Below, one piece after another: positions 13,312 through 24,197 of a stretch of DNA of 64,000 nucleotides. Under the pieces are notes generated by a model. It made no database searches. It had not been told where the DNA came from and worked only from the letters and a program-made list of their open reading frames with translations. Made by a program: the position numbers and the translations under genes. Source of the DNA: Argentina anserina (Eukaryota; Streptophyta; Magnoliopsida; Rosales; Rosaceae). The stretch is from NCBI RefSeq assembly GCF_933775445.1, contig NC_065877.1:1798001-1862000 (forward strand). The letters are read 5' to 3'. How positions within the stretch are numbered: the stretch's first letter is position 1; each line of letters opens with the position of its first letter.

Positions 13312-13555
13312 TTGGCACTCCTCATTTTTTCATGGCAGTATGCGGTAAATGGGGTGAGTGGTAGATTAGGTAGTATTTCTGTATTTATTGTATTATGTAG
13401 TTTAGTGAGCCGTTGGTCATCGATTACTCATTCATGTGTGATTGAGTTGATGGTCCGTATTCTTAGTTTCTAATTGGTTTTTCCGGTCTCGCGTTTGCGG
13501 GATTTGTAATTGCCTCACTTTTAATGAATGAAAATTAGTTAATTAACAAAAAAAT
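13312..13555 (+). mobile_element. 5'-truncated LINE copy with 18-bp target duplication and A-rich tail
   Basis: The 18-base sequence TTAGTTGAAGTACTCGAT occurs at 13294-13311 and again at 13556-13573. The 244 bases between them end in TTTTAATGAATGAAAATTAG, then AATTAACAAAAAAA. A long direct duplication around an insert with an A-rich 3' end is the signature of target-primed reverse transcription. The insert includes CCGGTCTCGCGTTTGCGGG, a style common in LINE 3' ends. No intact frame is present. It lies about 290 bp after the glycine-rich gene. Confidence 0.8.
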
Positions 13556-13573
13556 TTAGTTGAAGTACTCGAT

Positions 13574-14541
13574 CGAGAGGATACTTAGCTTCGGAAAACT
13601 ACTATATATAACTTAACAACGCGGGCGTCAATATTTTGACTTGTGTCGTAAAAGAGTTATCGATTGCGATCGATCAGTACGTGACGAAAAGAGTAATATA
13701 TTGGATCGTCAATTATATAAGACGACTTTCATCAATACGGCTCTTATGTTAATCTAAAACTTTTCCTCTTATATATCTTTTAAGCAGTATTCTTACATAG
13801 TGAAATAGGGGATTAAGAAGCCGAGGCCATATTAGAAATTGAATCACAGACATTAAAAGTACTCAAATGAACATGAATTAAGGGAATAAATATAAAAGTA
13901 GTAAAGTACTATATATGACTCCAGCTGGTAGAGGTGATGCACAGGTGTTGGAACATATTGAACATTAGCTAGATATTTACCTAAATATTTTAGGTTGAAT
14001 TCGAAAAAAGAACACTCGGTGTATGGTTCTATGCCCATAGAACCTTCATCCTAATTCATGGGTGATCCGCCCTCTACTTAACAGTAAAAAAAATTAAAAC
14101 TCCTGAACATTTCAGTAACTCCAAATCAATTATATATATTCACATATAAAATTAAGGGTCAAAGGGTACAGACTGGTTGGGAATGGACAGTTTATCTGTG
14201 GCCTTATTAGTCCATGGAGAAGGATAGGTGTATTTCGTAGCAAATTTAGGTAATGGCACAACCTCCGTCCTAAATAATTCATCTACTGTTCCACTAAAGC
14301 ATTTAGACACGGAAAACTTCAATTTCCATTTCCATTCAGGTCAGAAACTGTCATGACTTTTCTATCTGTCCCCAAGTTGCATCCCCTTTGTTTTAAATAT
14401 TATTATTATTTTTTATGGTCTAGTCCCAAACAGTATTTGCCTTTACCAAGTTCTTCCAATATCCTATTAATATTCTTATAGTCGAATTGACGCATTTGAA
14501 TGCATATGGTATTCAAATGTATGTAACACATTTGTACGTTC
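13574..14541. other. Intergenic DNA, nothing recognised
   Basis: AT-rich sequence without a supported gene or element. Short frames here lack codon structure and similarity. Confidence 0.5.
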
Positions 14542-14544
14542 TTA

Positions 14545-14898
14545 GGCCATCTCCAATTAGGATGGCTAAAGGGCCACTTCCTAAATTTTAGTCTTATAAT
14601 AAACTCTAACAAGAAAAATAAAAATGGCCAAAGGGCCATAAAAGGCCAAAGGGCTATGAAAAGGGACATATTTAGCACTATGGCTAGTCCTGGCTAAATA
14701 AACGGGGACACCAATTTGGCATGTGGGTTAACTAATAAAAAAACAGATTGTGCCAAATGTTAAGTATATAATGGAAAATAGCTAAATTTTGGCACTTTAT
14801 TATTGGAGATGGTTCACCTTATGATAAATAAAAAAAATATTTCAAGGGCTAAATTTTAGCTCTGGCCCCAATTTAGCTCTTCCTTATTGGAGATGGCC
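14545..14898. mobile_element. Tourist-like MITE (PIF/Harbinger type)
   Basis: Terminal inverted repeats GGCCATCTCCAAT and ATTGGAGATGGCC bound a 354-bp AT-rich unit. It is flanked by a TTA trinucleotide on each side (14542-14544 and 14899-14901). A TTA duplication with GG-starting ends is typical of Tourist/PIF-Harbinger MITEs. Internal copies of AAAGGGCCA and GGCTAAA form subterminal repeats. It has no coding capacity and sits about 170 bp before the likely TATA box of the cystatin gene. Confidence 0.8.
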
Positions 14899-15065
14899 TT
14901 ACCTTATTTGCCTTTACCAAGTTCTTCCAAGATCCTAAAATGATTATTTTTCAATTAATATTCTTAATGACCATATAGTAAGTATTCTTTATAACTCTTA
15001 AATCAATTCTTTGACTTTAGAACATTGCGTTACACACATTTTATTTGACCAACTAGCATCCCTCT

Positions 15066-15072
15066 TATTTAA
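15066..15072 (+). promoter_or_regulatory. TATA-like box of the cystatin gene
   Basis: TATTTAA lies 84 bases before the start codon at 15150, a usual spacing for a short leader. It is the only TATA-like element close to that gene. Confidence 0.5.
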
Positions 15073-15149
15073 GCCATGCATGGATGATTCTTCTTTATCA
15101 AGAATTCATAAGTCGAGTAAAGTCCAACGAAAGTATAGATCGAGTCACG

Positions 15150-15506
15150 ATGAGAACTTCTTGCTTCCTCGCTCTTCTTGCCCTAGCATTAATCCTTCCT
15201 CTTATCTCCGCTGGTGAAGGAATAATTCCAGAACGGGAATCTGGTACCTGGACGCCTCTAGATCCGAAAGACCCACTTGCGATACGGGTCGGAAAATGGG
15301 CTGTTTCCGAGTACAACAAGAACACGACCTACAAGCTAGTGTTTCAAAACATTGTTTCCGGTGAAGATATATACGCATCAGGCACTATTTACATTTTAAC
15401 CCTTGCAGCTAAGAATGAGTCATTGCCTAGTCCTGCTGAAACTTATAATACTTCTGTTTGGGCTATGTGGACAAAAACTAAATTGTACTCGTTCCAGAAG
15501 GCTTAA
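15150..15506 (+). CDS. Secreted phytocystatin-like protein, divergent inhibitory loop
   Basis: Cystatins inhibit papain-type cysteine proteases. This intronless frame gives 118 residues. Residues 1-21 (MRTSCFLALLALALILPLIS) form a signal peptide, which is why 15150 is preferred over an in-frame ATG 66 bases upstream. The helix motif of plant cystatins (LARFAV-(D/E)-x-N) is recognisable as LAIRVGKWAVSEYNK at 43-57. The strand order that follows (YKLVFQNIVSGEDIYASGTIYILTLAA, given here only as family-typical order) and the Trp-containing second hairpin (VWAMWTKTKLYSF) match the fold. At the central loop, where the family has QxVxG, this protein has E-D-I-Y-A-S-G. Inhibitory activity may therefore be weak or altered. 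A Helitron ends 59 bp beyond the stop codon. Confidence 0.85.
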   Translation: MRTSCFLALLALALILPLISAGEGIIPERESGTWTPLDPKDPLAIRVGKWAVSEYNKNTTYKLVFQNIVSGEDIYASGTIYILTLAAKNESLPSPAETYNTSVWAMWTKTKLYSFQKA

Positions 15507-15564
15507 AACTACTATTGCTGATTTTGAAAGTTTTGTCCCTTTGGATCTCAACCCATAATAAAAA

Positions 15565-15594
15565 CTAGTCTGTTGGCCGCGCGATGCGCCGGCA
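15565..15594 (-). terminator. Helitron 3' end: hairpin plus CTAG
   Basis: The minus strand reads CCGGCGCATCGCGCGG, then CCAACAGACTAG. GCGC/GCGC pairs around an ATC loop and CC/GG extends the stem with one bulge. The terminal CTAG follows 8 bases after the GG of the stem. In Helitrons this hairpin signals the end of rolling-circle transfer. The GC content stands out sharply from the AT-rich surroundings. Confidence 0.85.
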
Positions 15595-16679
15595 TCTGGA
15601 CAGTAAGTTTTCTTTCTCACAAACATTTCATCGAACACTTTCTTTCTACTGCTGATCTTGCATTATATTGATCTATTTTTTGTGTTGTGCCCTTTACACG
15701 TTGTTATTGTGTGAAAGATGAATGCATAATCTTATTGAAATGATGGAGAGCAATCTTAATTTTGAACAAATGAAAGATATAGTCAATAGATAGTGGAATG
15801 AATGTTATGTCCGTAAAGTGTTTGATGATTTGTCTCAATGGGAATTCACATTGATACTATTATATCTCTATGTAATTAAGCAGTTTGTTCAATCTAAACT
15901 TTGTAATTAAGAAAGAGCAAATGTAGATTATGTATTGATTAAGAAGTAGTTTAGATTATACAAATGTAGATCTACACAGAAACTCCCCAAGTGTAGATCC
16001 GAGTTTGTTCACCTGTAATGAGAAATAAGAAAGACCATAAACTGCTTCTCAATTATTACATAATTCAGTAAAACTTTCTAGCATAGTGATGAAACTCAAA
16101 TTTTACAATCAAACAATAGAGAGAAGTCATTACTCCTCAGCTTGCTCATTAGTGTTTCTTACTACTCATTATTCTTTCACAACTTTAAAACCATTATCAT
16201 CTGCACAAATGAACCCAGACCTTTCCTCTTAACTCCCTACTGCACTGCACTTCTTCCTCATAGAGTTTTTTTTTTTTCAGATTTCTGACCTACTTTATAC
16301 AATCAATAATTATGCCCAACTCAAGCACTGATGCTCCTGTCTCCAAACCCTCCACTCCATATTCTCTTTAAATAAACCATTGTCTTCAGTTTTCAGCATA
16401 TATTTGTCTTATATTTGATCACACAAACTTATATCAAGGTAATATTACTTGCAATATTCACATTCATTGATTAAAAGCTATAATAGAACCAAAAGTTCAA
16501 GCATGGTACAAAGACCAATTAATACATATAATTATACATTAAACTGAACCTTGTTAGTTTGCAGAAATAAGTCATCTAGCATAGACATATGTTACAACAA
16601 AAACGGATCCTAAGAATACCCTAAGCCGATAGACAATAACTAAAATAACACAGTCAAAGAGCATTATAGTAGCATTCTT

Positions 16680-17845
16680 ACGCTTCCTTTTCCTTTCCAG
16701 AAGTTTCTTCACATGAAGCTTTTGATGCACTCTTGACCAAATGTCTGAAACAAATAATGTTATACTCGTATTAAAACTATGGTATTTAAAGTCAGATAAC
16801 ATCAAGTAATTATAAGAATAAGTCTACCAAACTAAATGATGAAATAACCAACCTTTTGTTTTTCCTTTCAGGAAAACACCATCGTCTTGCAATTCCACAT
16901 TTGAAACAGACCCTCTCTTCTTATCTGAAAATCTTCTCATGAGTCATTAGATCCAACTGAGAACCATTGTGCACGGGAACAATATTTTCCATTAATATGG
17001 ATGTATCTTTTTTGTACTGGAACTCATCATGGTCACCATTTTCTTGCAAGTTGATATGAATTTGTCTGACAACAAACTCACTATTATAACCCAATTTTAG
17101 CTCAAAAAGGTGTGTTCTGCTGACAGTTGAAGTTATTTCAACGGGAAGATCATATTATGAAGCGTAGCTCCGTTTGTTGATTACATGCACATGAATATCC
17201 AAAAAGCTCTTCTGTTTGTTTGCCAATCAATGCCATAGTAATTTGATCCTTCTCATCCTTGATAGTCATGAAACCTCTATATCTGTATGATGCCATCATA
17301 GAGTGTTAGACTATTAATGACCAAAGCATGCAAGTAATAGACATTAAATGAAGACAGATGTAAAGAATGATTTTATACACTGGAATTGATTCCTGATCTC
17401 CATAAATGGGGCAAGATAAATGATTTTATCTGATGTGAGCATTTACCACCAACCGCTATGGAATGGAAACCTCAATATTGTGGCATGACAAAGAATGTCC
17501 TGCCACATTTTACGATATAATATAAAGGATTAAGAACTACATACAAATATTCAATTCACCAACAATCTGATCATATTCTATAACTACATGAATAGTTCAA
17601 TTAATACCTTGTACTTTGATGGATCCAACAAACGCAGCTTCATAACTGATTTCTGTGCTTCATGTTTCGTTTCATACTAACAAAAATCATAAGGCCATAA
17701 TCATGATACAACAACATTGACAATCATACTCCATAAAAAACGAAAATACAAAAAAAATTAAATGAACACCCACCTTTAGGTTGTTCAGCATCACTAATCC
17801 AATCACAAACTAAAGTCACCATTGCGATTAGATGATGCAAAGATA
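16680..17845 (-). pseudogene. Helitron-borne RPA-like (OB-fold ssDNA-binding) gene, broken
   Basis: Downstream of the Rep-helicase gene on the same strand are exon-like blocks: a possible first exon near 17785-17845 (MVTLVCDWISDAE), 17620-17690, a zinc-finger-like patch near 17390-17470 (CPIYGDQESIPVYK), a longer block about 16925-17283 and smaller ones at 16858-16920 and 16680-16750. The long block encodes RGFMTIKDEKDQITMALIGK, then after a frame change LPVEITSTVSRTHLFELKLG. This is the layout of the C-terminal OB fold of plant RPA1-like proteins (x-KDE-x-x-x-I-x-x-x-L-x-G-K ... F-x-K/L). The frame changes between the two parts and an in-frame stop sits at the junction, so no intact protein is made by any splicing I could find. 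RPA-like genes are a known companion of plant Helitron helicases. Exon borders are approximate. Confidence 0.6.
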
Positions 17846-18204
17846 GATGCAACCCAGAAAGCAAGAGAAAGCCTGAAAATTAAGAAGAAAACCAATTACG
17901 CAGAAGAACATACCAACTAAAACAGAAATAAACAGCTTGACATCCACATCAAGGGAGAGAGAAATTGGGGTTTGTCATTAATTCGAATCTGAAAAGGAAT
18001 GGATAAAAGAGAATAGAAGAGGAGAGGAAGAGAGGAGAAGCGAGAGCGAGACATGAGATAAGAGTTTGGTGAGGAAAGAAGTTTAGAGAAGAGCAGTAAG
18101 AAAATACCAGATTTTGGGTGTGTTTGCTGTTATCTTCTGAAAATGGATCAACGTTAAATTTTTTTTTTTTATAAAAAGACAGGCATTATAAAAGTAGGCA
18201 AGTA

Positions 18205-21200
18205 CTAATGCTGATTAATTATTTCTTGTAATATATCTTTGAATACAATATTTTTCGTATAATTATTTGGTATATCATCAGTATTGCGTATCAAAAATTT
18301 TAAACAACTTTTAGAAGTGACTCTTGAAACAGCGACATATAATTGGCCATGGGTAAAAACAGGTTCGGGTAAATAAACCCCGACTTGATTAAGTGATTGA
18401 CCTTGACTTTTATTTATCGTCATTGCATAACACGGTTTTATAGGAAATTGTCGTCGTCTAAATGTAAATGGCCATCTATACTCATTACCCTTAGAAACAA
18501 TTCTCGGGATGTAAACTCGCTCACCAATATTATTTCCTGTTAAAATTTCTGCTTCAATTAACCGATCAAATAATTTTGTTATTATTAATCTAGTGCCGTT
18601 ACATAATCCACAAACTTGATTTAAATTTCTTAATAACATTATAGGCATACCAATTTTTAAAATTAATTCATGTGTAGGAACACCACTAAATTCAAGTTGA
18701 TTTAAAAATTCAGTTGGATATAACATATCAACATTTTCACTACTACCAGAGTCTTTAGCAATTGTATCCGAACTTAAATAATTTTTTGTATCACCTGGTA
18801 ATAAATTAACTGCATAATTATTTATATCAGTAACTGTTATATTTCGTGGAGTCACAATAGCGCGTTCTCTTAAATATTCTTTGTTACTATAATTCAAACT
18901 GAAATTTGGATATGTAGCAGAGAAAATTGCTTCAATTGGTTCTGATGAACTATGTACTAATAAATCGTTAGGTATTTTAATCCATGCTACATCCATATCA
19001 GTTGTGTCAAAATTTGTTGCAATTTTTCCTTCACCTAATTGTAACATCCAATTCGCAAATTCAGTTATATCTTGCTTCTCAATATTACTTAAACCCGCTT
19101 TTGCCAGTCTCATATTTTCTGTCAAGTGAAATATCTTAAATGATTTCCACAATTTAGAACAATTTATAGAGGCTTGAATAATTTCTTCTTTTCCTTTTCC
19201 AGTAACCACAGGTAATATTTGTCGAAAATCACCACTTAATAAAATCGGTTTCCCACCAAACGGTACATTCGCATTAACGGGATTAACTTCTTTAAGAATA
19301 TCACGTAAGCACTCATCTAATGATTCAAAGCAGCGTTTGTCACACATAGGCGCTTCATCCCAAATTATTAAGTCTGATTTCTTCATCAGCTCAGCGACAT
19401 CTGTTCTTTTACTAACTTTACAATTTCTATATTTGTCCATGTCAAGAGGAATTTTAAATCTGGAATGTGCAGTCCTGCCTTTTGGAAGTAATAATGATGC
19501 AATACCCGATGAAGCAACAGCTAATACAATTTTACCTTCAGAACGTAATTTACTAATTATTGTGTGCCATAAAAATGTTTTTCCTGTTCCTCCACAACCA
19601 TGAACAAATACAGTCGCTGGTTTTTTATTGGTAACAGCTGATATAACATAATCATAAATATCTTTCTGGCAAATATTTAATTGTGTGATAAAAGTATCAT
19701 GTTGCTCTCTTAATAATCTGCAATCATAGCTAAGTTCTTCCCGTATAAGTTTGTTGTCAAAGCTTAAGATATCATCATTATTCGGCATGGGTAAGTTAAA
19801 TTTTTCTAATGAAGATGACGACAAATTGAATAATTTTTCTAATTCAAATAAGAGTTTATTTTTTAGTTCACACTCTGCTATAATTAGATTTGAATTTCTT
19901 AATTCTGATCTAACTTTGTACAATATATCTTCAGACATATGAGGCCAAAATGTATCTAATAATTTTTTTGGATTACTAACTTCGCAAAATAAAATAATTG
20001 TTGTAAATAACTGTCTCATTTGAAATCCAGTTGCAACAACAGAAGACGTTACTAATGCATCAATCCATTCCTTATCATCACCTAGTAGACCTAAAGCTTG
20101 ACATGCTTCTTGATATGTTGAATAAACGACATTATTGACAGTTCGAATATCTTGATAACTGCAACATCCTTTTTGAACATTTAACAACATTCTTAGAAAA
20201 TATCTTTCTCCAGAAACAGGATTAACATAGGCCAATCGTCCTATTGTTTCATAACGATGTCTTGGTTGCCATAGTCGATCTTTGGCTTTCCAAACAAATT
20301 TTGTTGGGATTTGAGGATAAGTCAACTCGTGTGCAAATTCGTAATCTTTATTTGCTAAAAACCAAGCAGTTAGAGTTGTAGGCAAAAGTGATTGATAGTC
20401 TATTAATGATTTGACAGAATCTGTTTCTTTAAAAACAATATGTTGCTCTGACGGTAAATGTACTTCTAAATGTTGTACTGCAGGATATCTAGAGTGAATT
20501 GAAAATTCAAATAATCTCCATGCAGATTCATGTGGAGTTAGATAGCGACAATTGAGATAATTTTGAATTTCATCATGCCTCTCTCCATGTATTAAAACCC
20601 GAGCTCTGTCAGGACCTTTAGTAATGTATTTAAACAAATATTTAACTAATATAGATTGTGAACATAGTTCAACATTGATATGTGCTTTATACCTTAACAA
20701 AAGCTCTGCATTATAAGGAACAACAAAATCATTTCCAATTTCAATTCTGTTTTTTGTTGTAAATTTCGTCTTATCATTACGGCGTCTATATATAGGAGGA
20801 GTAATTCCTTCGAATATAGTATTCTCACAATATGGCTTAGGAAAATTTTTCAAGCAACGCTTATCCCGCATGCAAGGAGAGCGTAAATTTATAGGTCCAC
20901 ATGGTCCGTGCATCATATGCTGACTAACAATATCAAAAAGCTCTTTATTTACATTTTTATCTGGTAATTCTGCTAAAATAATTGAGTCAATATCATTAGG
21001 ACTGTAACATTTATTTGGTTTTCTCAACCAAAATAATATATGAGCATGTGGTAACCCTCTTTTTTGAAACTTTATAGTATGAACATGTGCTCTTGTTGGG
21101 CCAAATGGTTTACCTGATTTAATGTAACCAATCATATCTTTTAGTTTCATTTGAAAAACACGTGAGGCTATATCCGGTCTATCTTCTTGTTTATAACCAG

Positions 21201-24197
21201 GGTGTTTTTGAAAATACCTCTCTATCTCAATCCATTTAGGATTGCAAGTAAAAGTTATGAATAAATCTGGATTTCCATATTGACGACATATAGCCATAGC
21301 ATCATGATAATTTTCCATCATATCTCTTGGTGAACCAGTAAAAGAACTGGGAAGAATGATTCTTTGTCCAATACCACTACTTTTTTCTATGCCAGATGAT
21401 ACAGCAGCATAAACCTTATCAACTAATTCAATTCGAATTTTATCTTGGTTCGCCCTGACATAGTCTAAACGGTTTTCATCAACAGTTGCATAAGCATCAA
21501 CTAAGTATTGTTGATATAATCGTCCACCTTTCAATAATGTGCTCATACTATTATTTCTATCATGAAGATAATATGCTACATAGCTTCGCATTGACATAGA
21601 ATTTTTCTCTTCATCTTCTTTCCCAGGAAGTGGTTCTAATGTCAAATTTATATTGAATCCATCTTCTCCATAAGGAAATAACAATGGATATTGTAATGAC
21701 ATGTACTTGGGATGTATTTTTGAAATTCGTCGTAGTTGGCCATCATTAGATTGAACCACAACATCTCTATTTGAATGAAATTCCCCAATATCACCAACTA
21801 TTAAACCCCCAATTTCATCAGTTATAGGATGTTCATATTGCCTATCGTTACGTGAAGATGTTTGTGCGGCAACAAATCTCATGTTTAAAGAAGGTATGCC
21901 ATCTGATTGAAATCTATCTCGTATAGCTCGGTAAGTTCTACATAACTCACTGTGATTATCAAACATTTGAATCAAGGTAGCAACAATTTCTGGTTTCACT
22001 TGTACAACATGAGCATTATTCAAAATATCCATACGGTTCATTACTTCATTTTGTGTATCATAGATGTACAACTGAGCATATTTAGGAGTTTCACCCTCTT
22101 GTGGCAACATAGAACCCATTAAATGATGAATTTGACCACAAATTTTGAACACATAAGGAGCAGATCCATTATTTATACTATAATCAATCTTTGCGCCCAT
22201 GGAAGTATAAGCAAACATAGAGTTGTATATACGAATATTGTTTCTGAACAGTACACTTTCTCGACCATTCATTGGATTTAATAGATCATCAAGCAACACA
22301 GGAGTCGGCCTAACACATTCAAGTCTGACACGTCCTTTTTGACAACATTCGGTATAAATGATATGATTACTTTTCAAGTTGCGTTTAATGGCTTCTCCAT
22401 ACCAAAAGTTTGCATCACAAAAACCACACTGATATATGTCATCACCGTCATCATGGTATTCAACCACACCACCTATGAAAATAAGCAAATACAGTTAAGT
22501 ATCAAGGAAAATCACTTTCATTTACTAAACATAATATGCATAACCTGTTCTATTTCTCTGATAGAATGCCTGGCCATACGGACTTGAGCTAACAGTATCA
22601 TCATTAACTGCAAAACAGACACGAAGACACCATAAATACTATAGTACACTTCAAAACATAACACAATACAAAACCTATAGGAAGTTAAAGAATGTACTGT
22701 CTTTACAACAGAATAGAGAAACTAAAGGACAAATGAACGAACAAAATAATACAAAAAAGAAAAACACTACAGAATTAAGTTAAAAACTGCAAACTATGCA
22801 TTTACAATGTATCTCCTTTATTATCTAGTTAGTTTTAACTTGTCTGACAAATTCTCATGTGTGTTTATCTTTATTATCATTATTATCCAACAATAATGAA
22901 GATAAAACCACCATAGAATCATACCTATTATACATTTACTAACTTCACATTCAGAATCAACATCAGCCTCAGTAATCAATTTAGAACCATCAACTGTATC
23001 AGTTAACAAACCCACTCTTGTCCTCTTGTTACAATGGCCTCCAGACACCACTGCTGTTACATGGAACAAAGATTGTAAATATTACATTTAAGGAAAGTTT
23101 TTTTTTAAAGCAAATTAAGCAATGAAATTACCAGGATATTTGCCGATAAATACATATACAAAGCAAACAACATACAATGACCAGAAGTGATACATTATTA
23201 AAAGATAACTTTAACACCATTTGCAATAGTTTTAGTTAAATTGGTTAGAAATCCACTCGCTTCTCAAAACAAAATAAAAACAACAAATTTGTCACTTACA
23301 CAATGAACTCATCACCAATGAGTAACAAAATAAGCATATTAGAAAATTTTTCACTTACACAATTAGATTTCATCATACAATACTTTCACACAACAAAGAG
23401 TACGCATTAATTAAAACAGAAGTGTTAACACGGTTCACAAAACAGTGACAAAGCCAATCATATAAACTATAGAATTCAATAAAACTGCAATGATCCACTT
23501 TACTTCAATAGAAATAGTTACAATATTAGTCACCTGTGCCCACAGAACACTCTCCACCCTTACGTTTTCTCCTCGTCCTTCTCCGAACTACGACAAACAC
23601 ATCAATAAATCATCATCCAACTTGAACACTCCCAACCAACTTACACATGTACATGAACTAATACCTGATGCATCAACATGTTCTTCAGATGGTGCATCTT
23701 GCATCACAAACGCACCAAATTCTTGATTATTCCCTGTAGCTGAGATACAATGACATGTAAGGAAAAATCAAAAAGTTAGATTAAGATACAATAAAATAAA
23801 AATGATTTGCAATCTAAAAGATAACCAAGTTTTGTTTCGTGGCTGGTGTGCTACACTTGTACTTAAGATAAAAGACTTCATATATGAAAAAGAAAATCAA
23901 CAAAGACCTAAAAGTACTTGTTTTTGAGTTATTAAAACAAATATAATTAGATTTCTATTTTCCAGCCAATTTCTATTTAATAAAATATCATTCACTAAGT
24001 GATTGGCTTGTTTTACTCTTGGTATGGTGTATTATAATCAGCTTATTATTTAAATGTACTAAAAATAGACCTGCTGTAACGACACCCCCACCAGTTGTTG
24101 TTCCCTCTGCTCTAATTGCATCAAGTTCCTGGTCAGAACCAAACACATTTGTTTGAAAGAACCTCATTCTCACTGATGTTCTTTTACCAGGGGCCAT
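18205..24197 (-). CDS. Helitron Rep/helicase (HUH endonuclease fused to PIF1-type helicase)
   Basis: This is the transposition protein: a Rep nuclease nicks DNA and a PIF1-like helicase unwinds it. Exons on the minus strand are 24071-24197, 23665-23739, 23534-23587, 22925-23053, 22545-22607 and 18205-22472. All are GT..AG and in phase, giving about 1571 residues without a stop. The first exon starts MAPGKRTSVRMRFFQ; exon 3 is basic (RRRTRRKRKGG), a likely nuclear signal. Exon 6 carries the Cys-containing CGFCDANFWYGE, the HUH motif LPHAHILFWL (near residue 625) and the two-tyrosine motif YLFKYITKG (near 760). It then carries Walker A GCGGTGKTFLW (near 1110), Walker B LIIWDEAPM, LSGDFRQILPV and the C-terminal helicase motifs TINKSQGQSL and YVAVSRVTS. 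All key residues are present, so the gene looks functional. The acceptor just before the first ATG suggests a leader intron. Confidence 0.92.

Noticed and set aside
13198..13473. 91-codon frame after the glycine-rich gene
   Set aside because: It crosses the border of the truncated LINE insertion, so it is a chance fusion.
19337..19603. 88-codon plus-strand frame
   Set aside because: Antisense shadow of the Helitron helicase domain.
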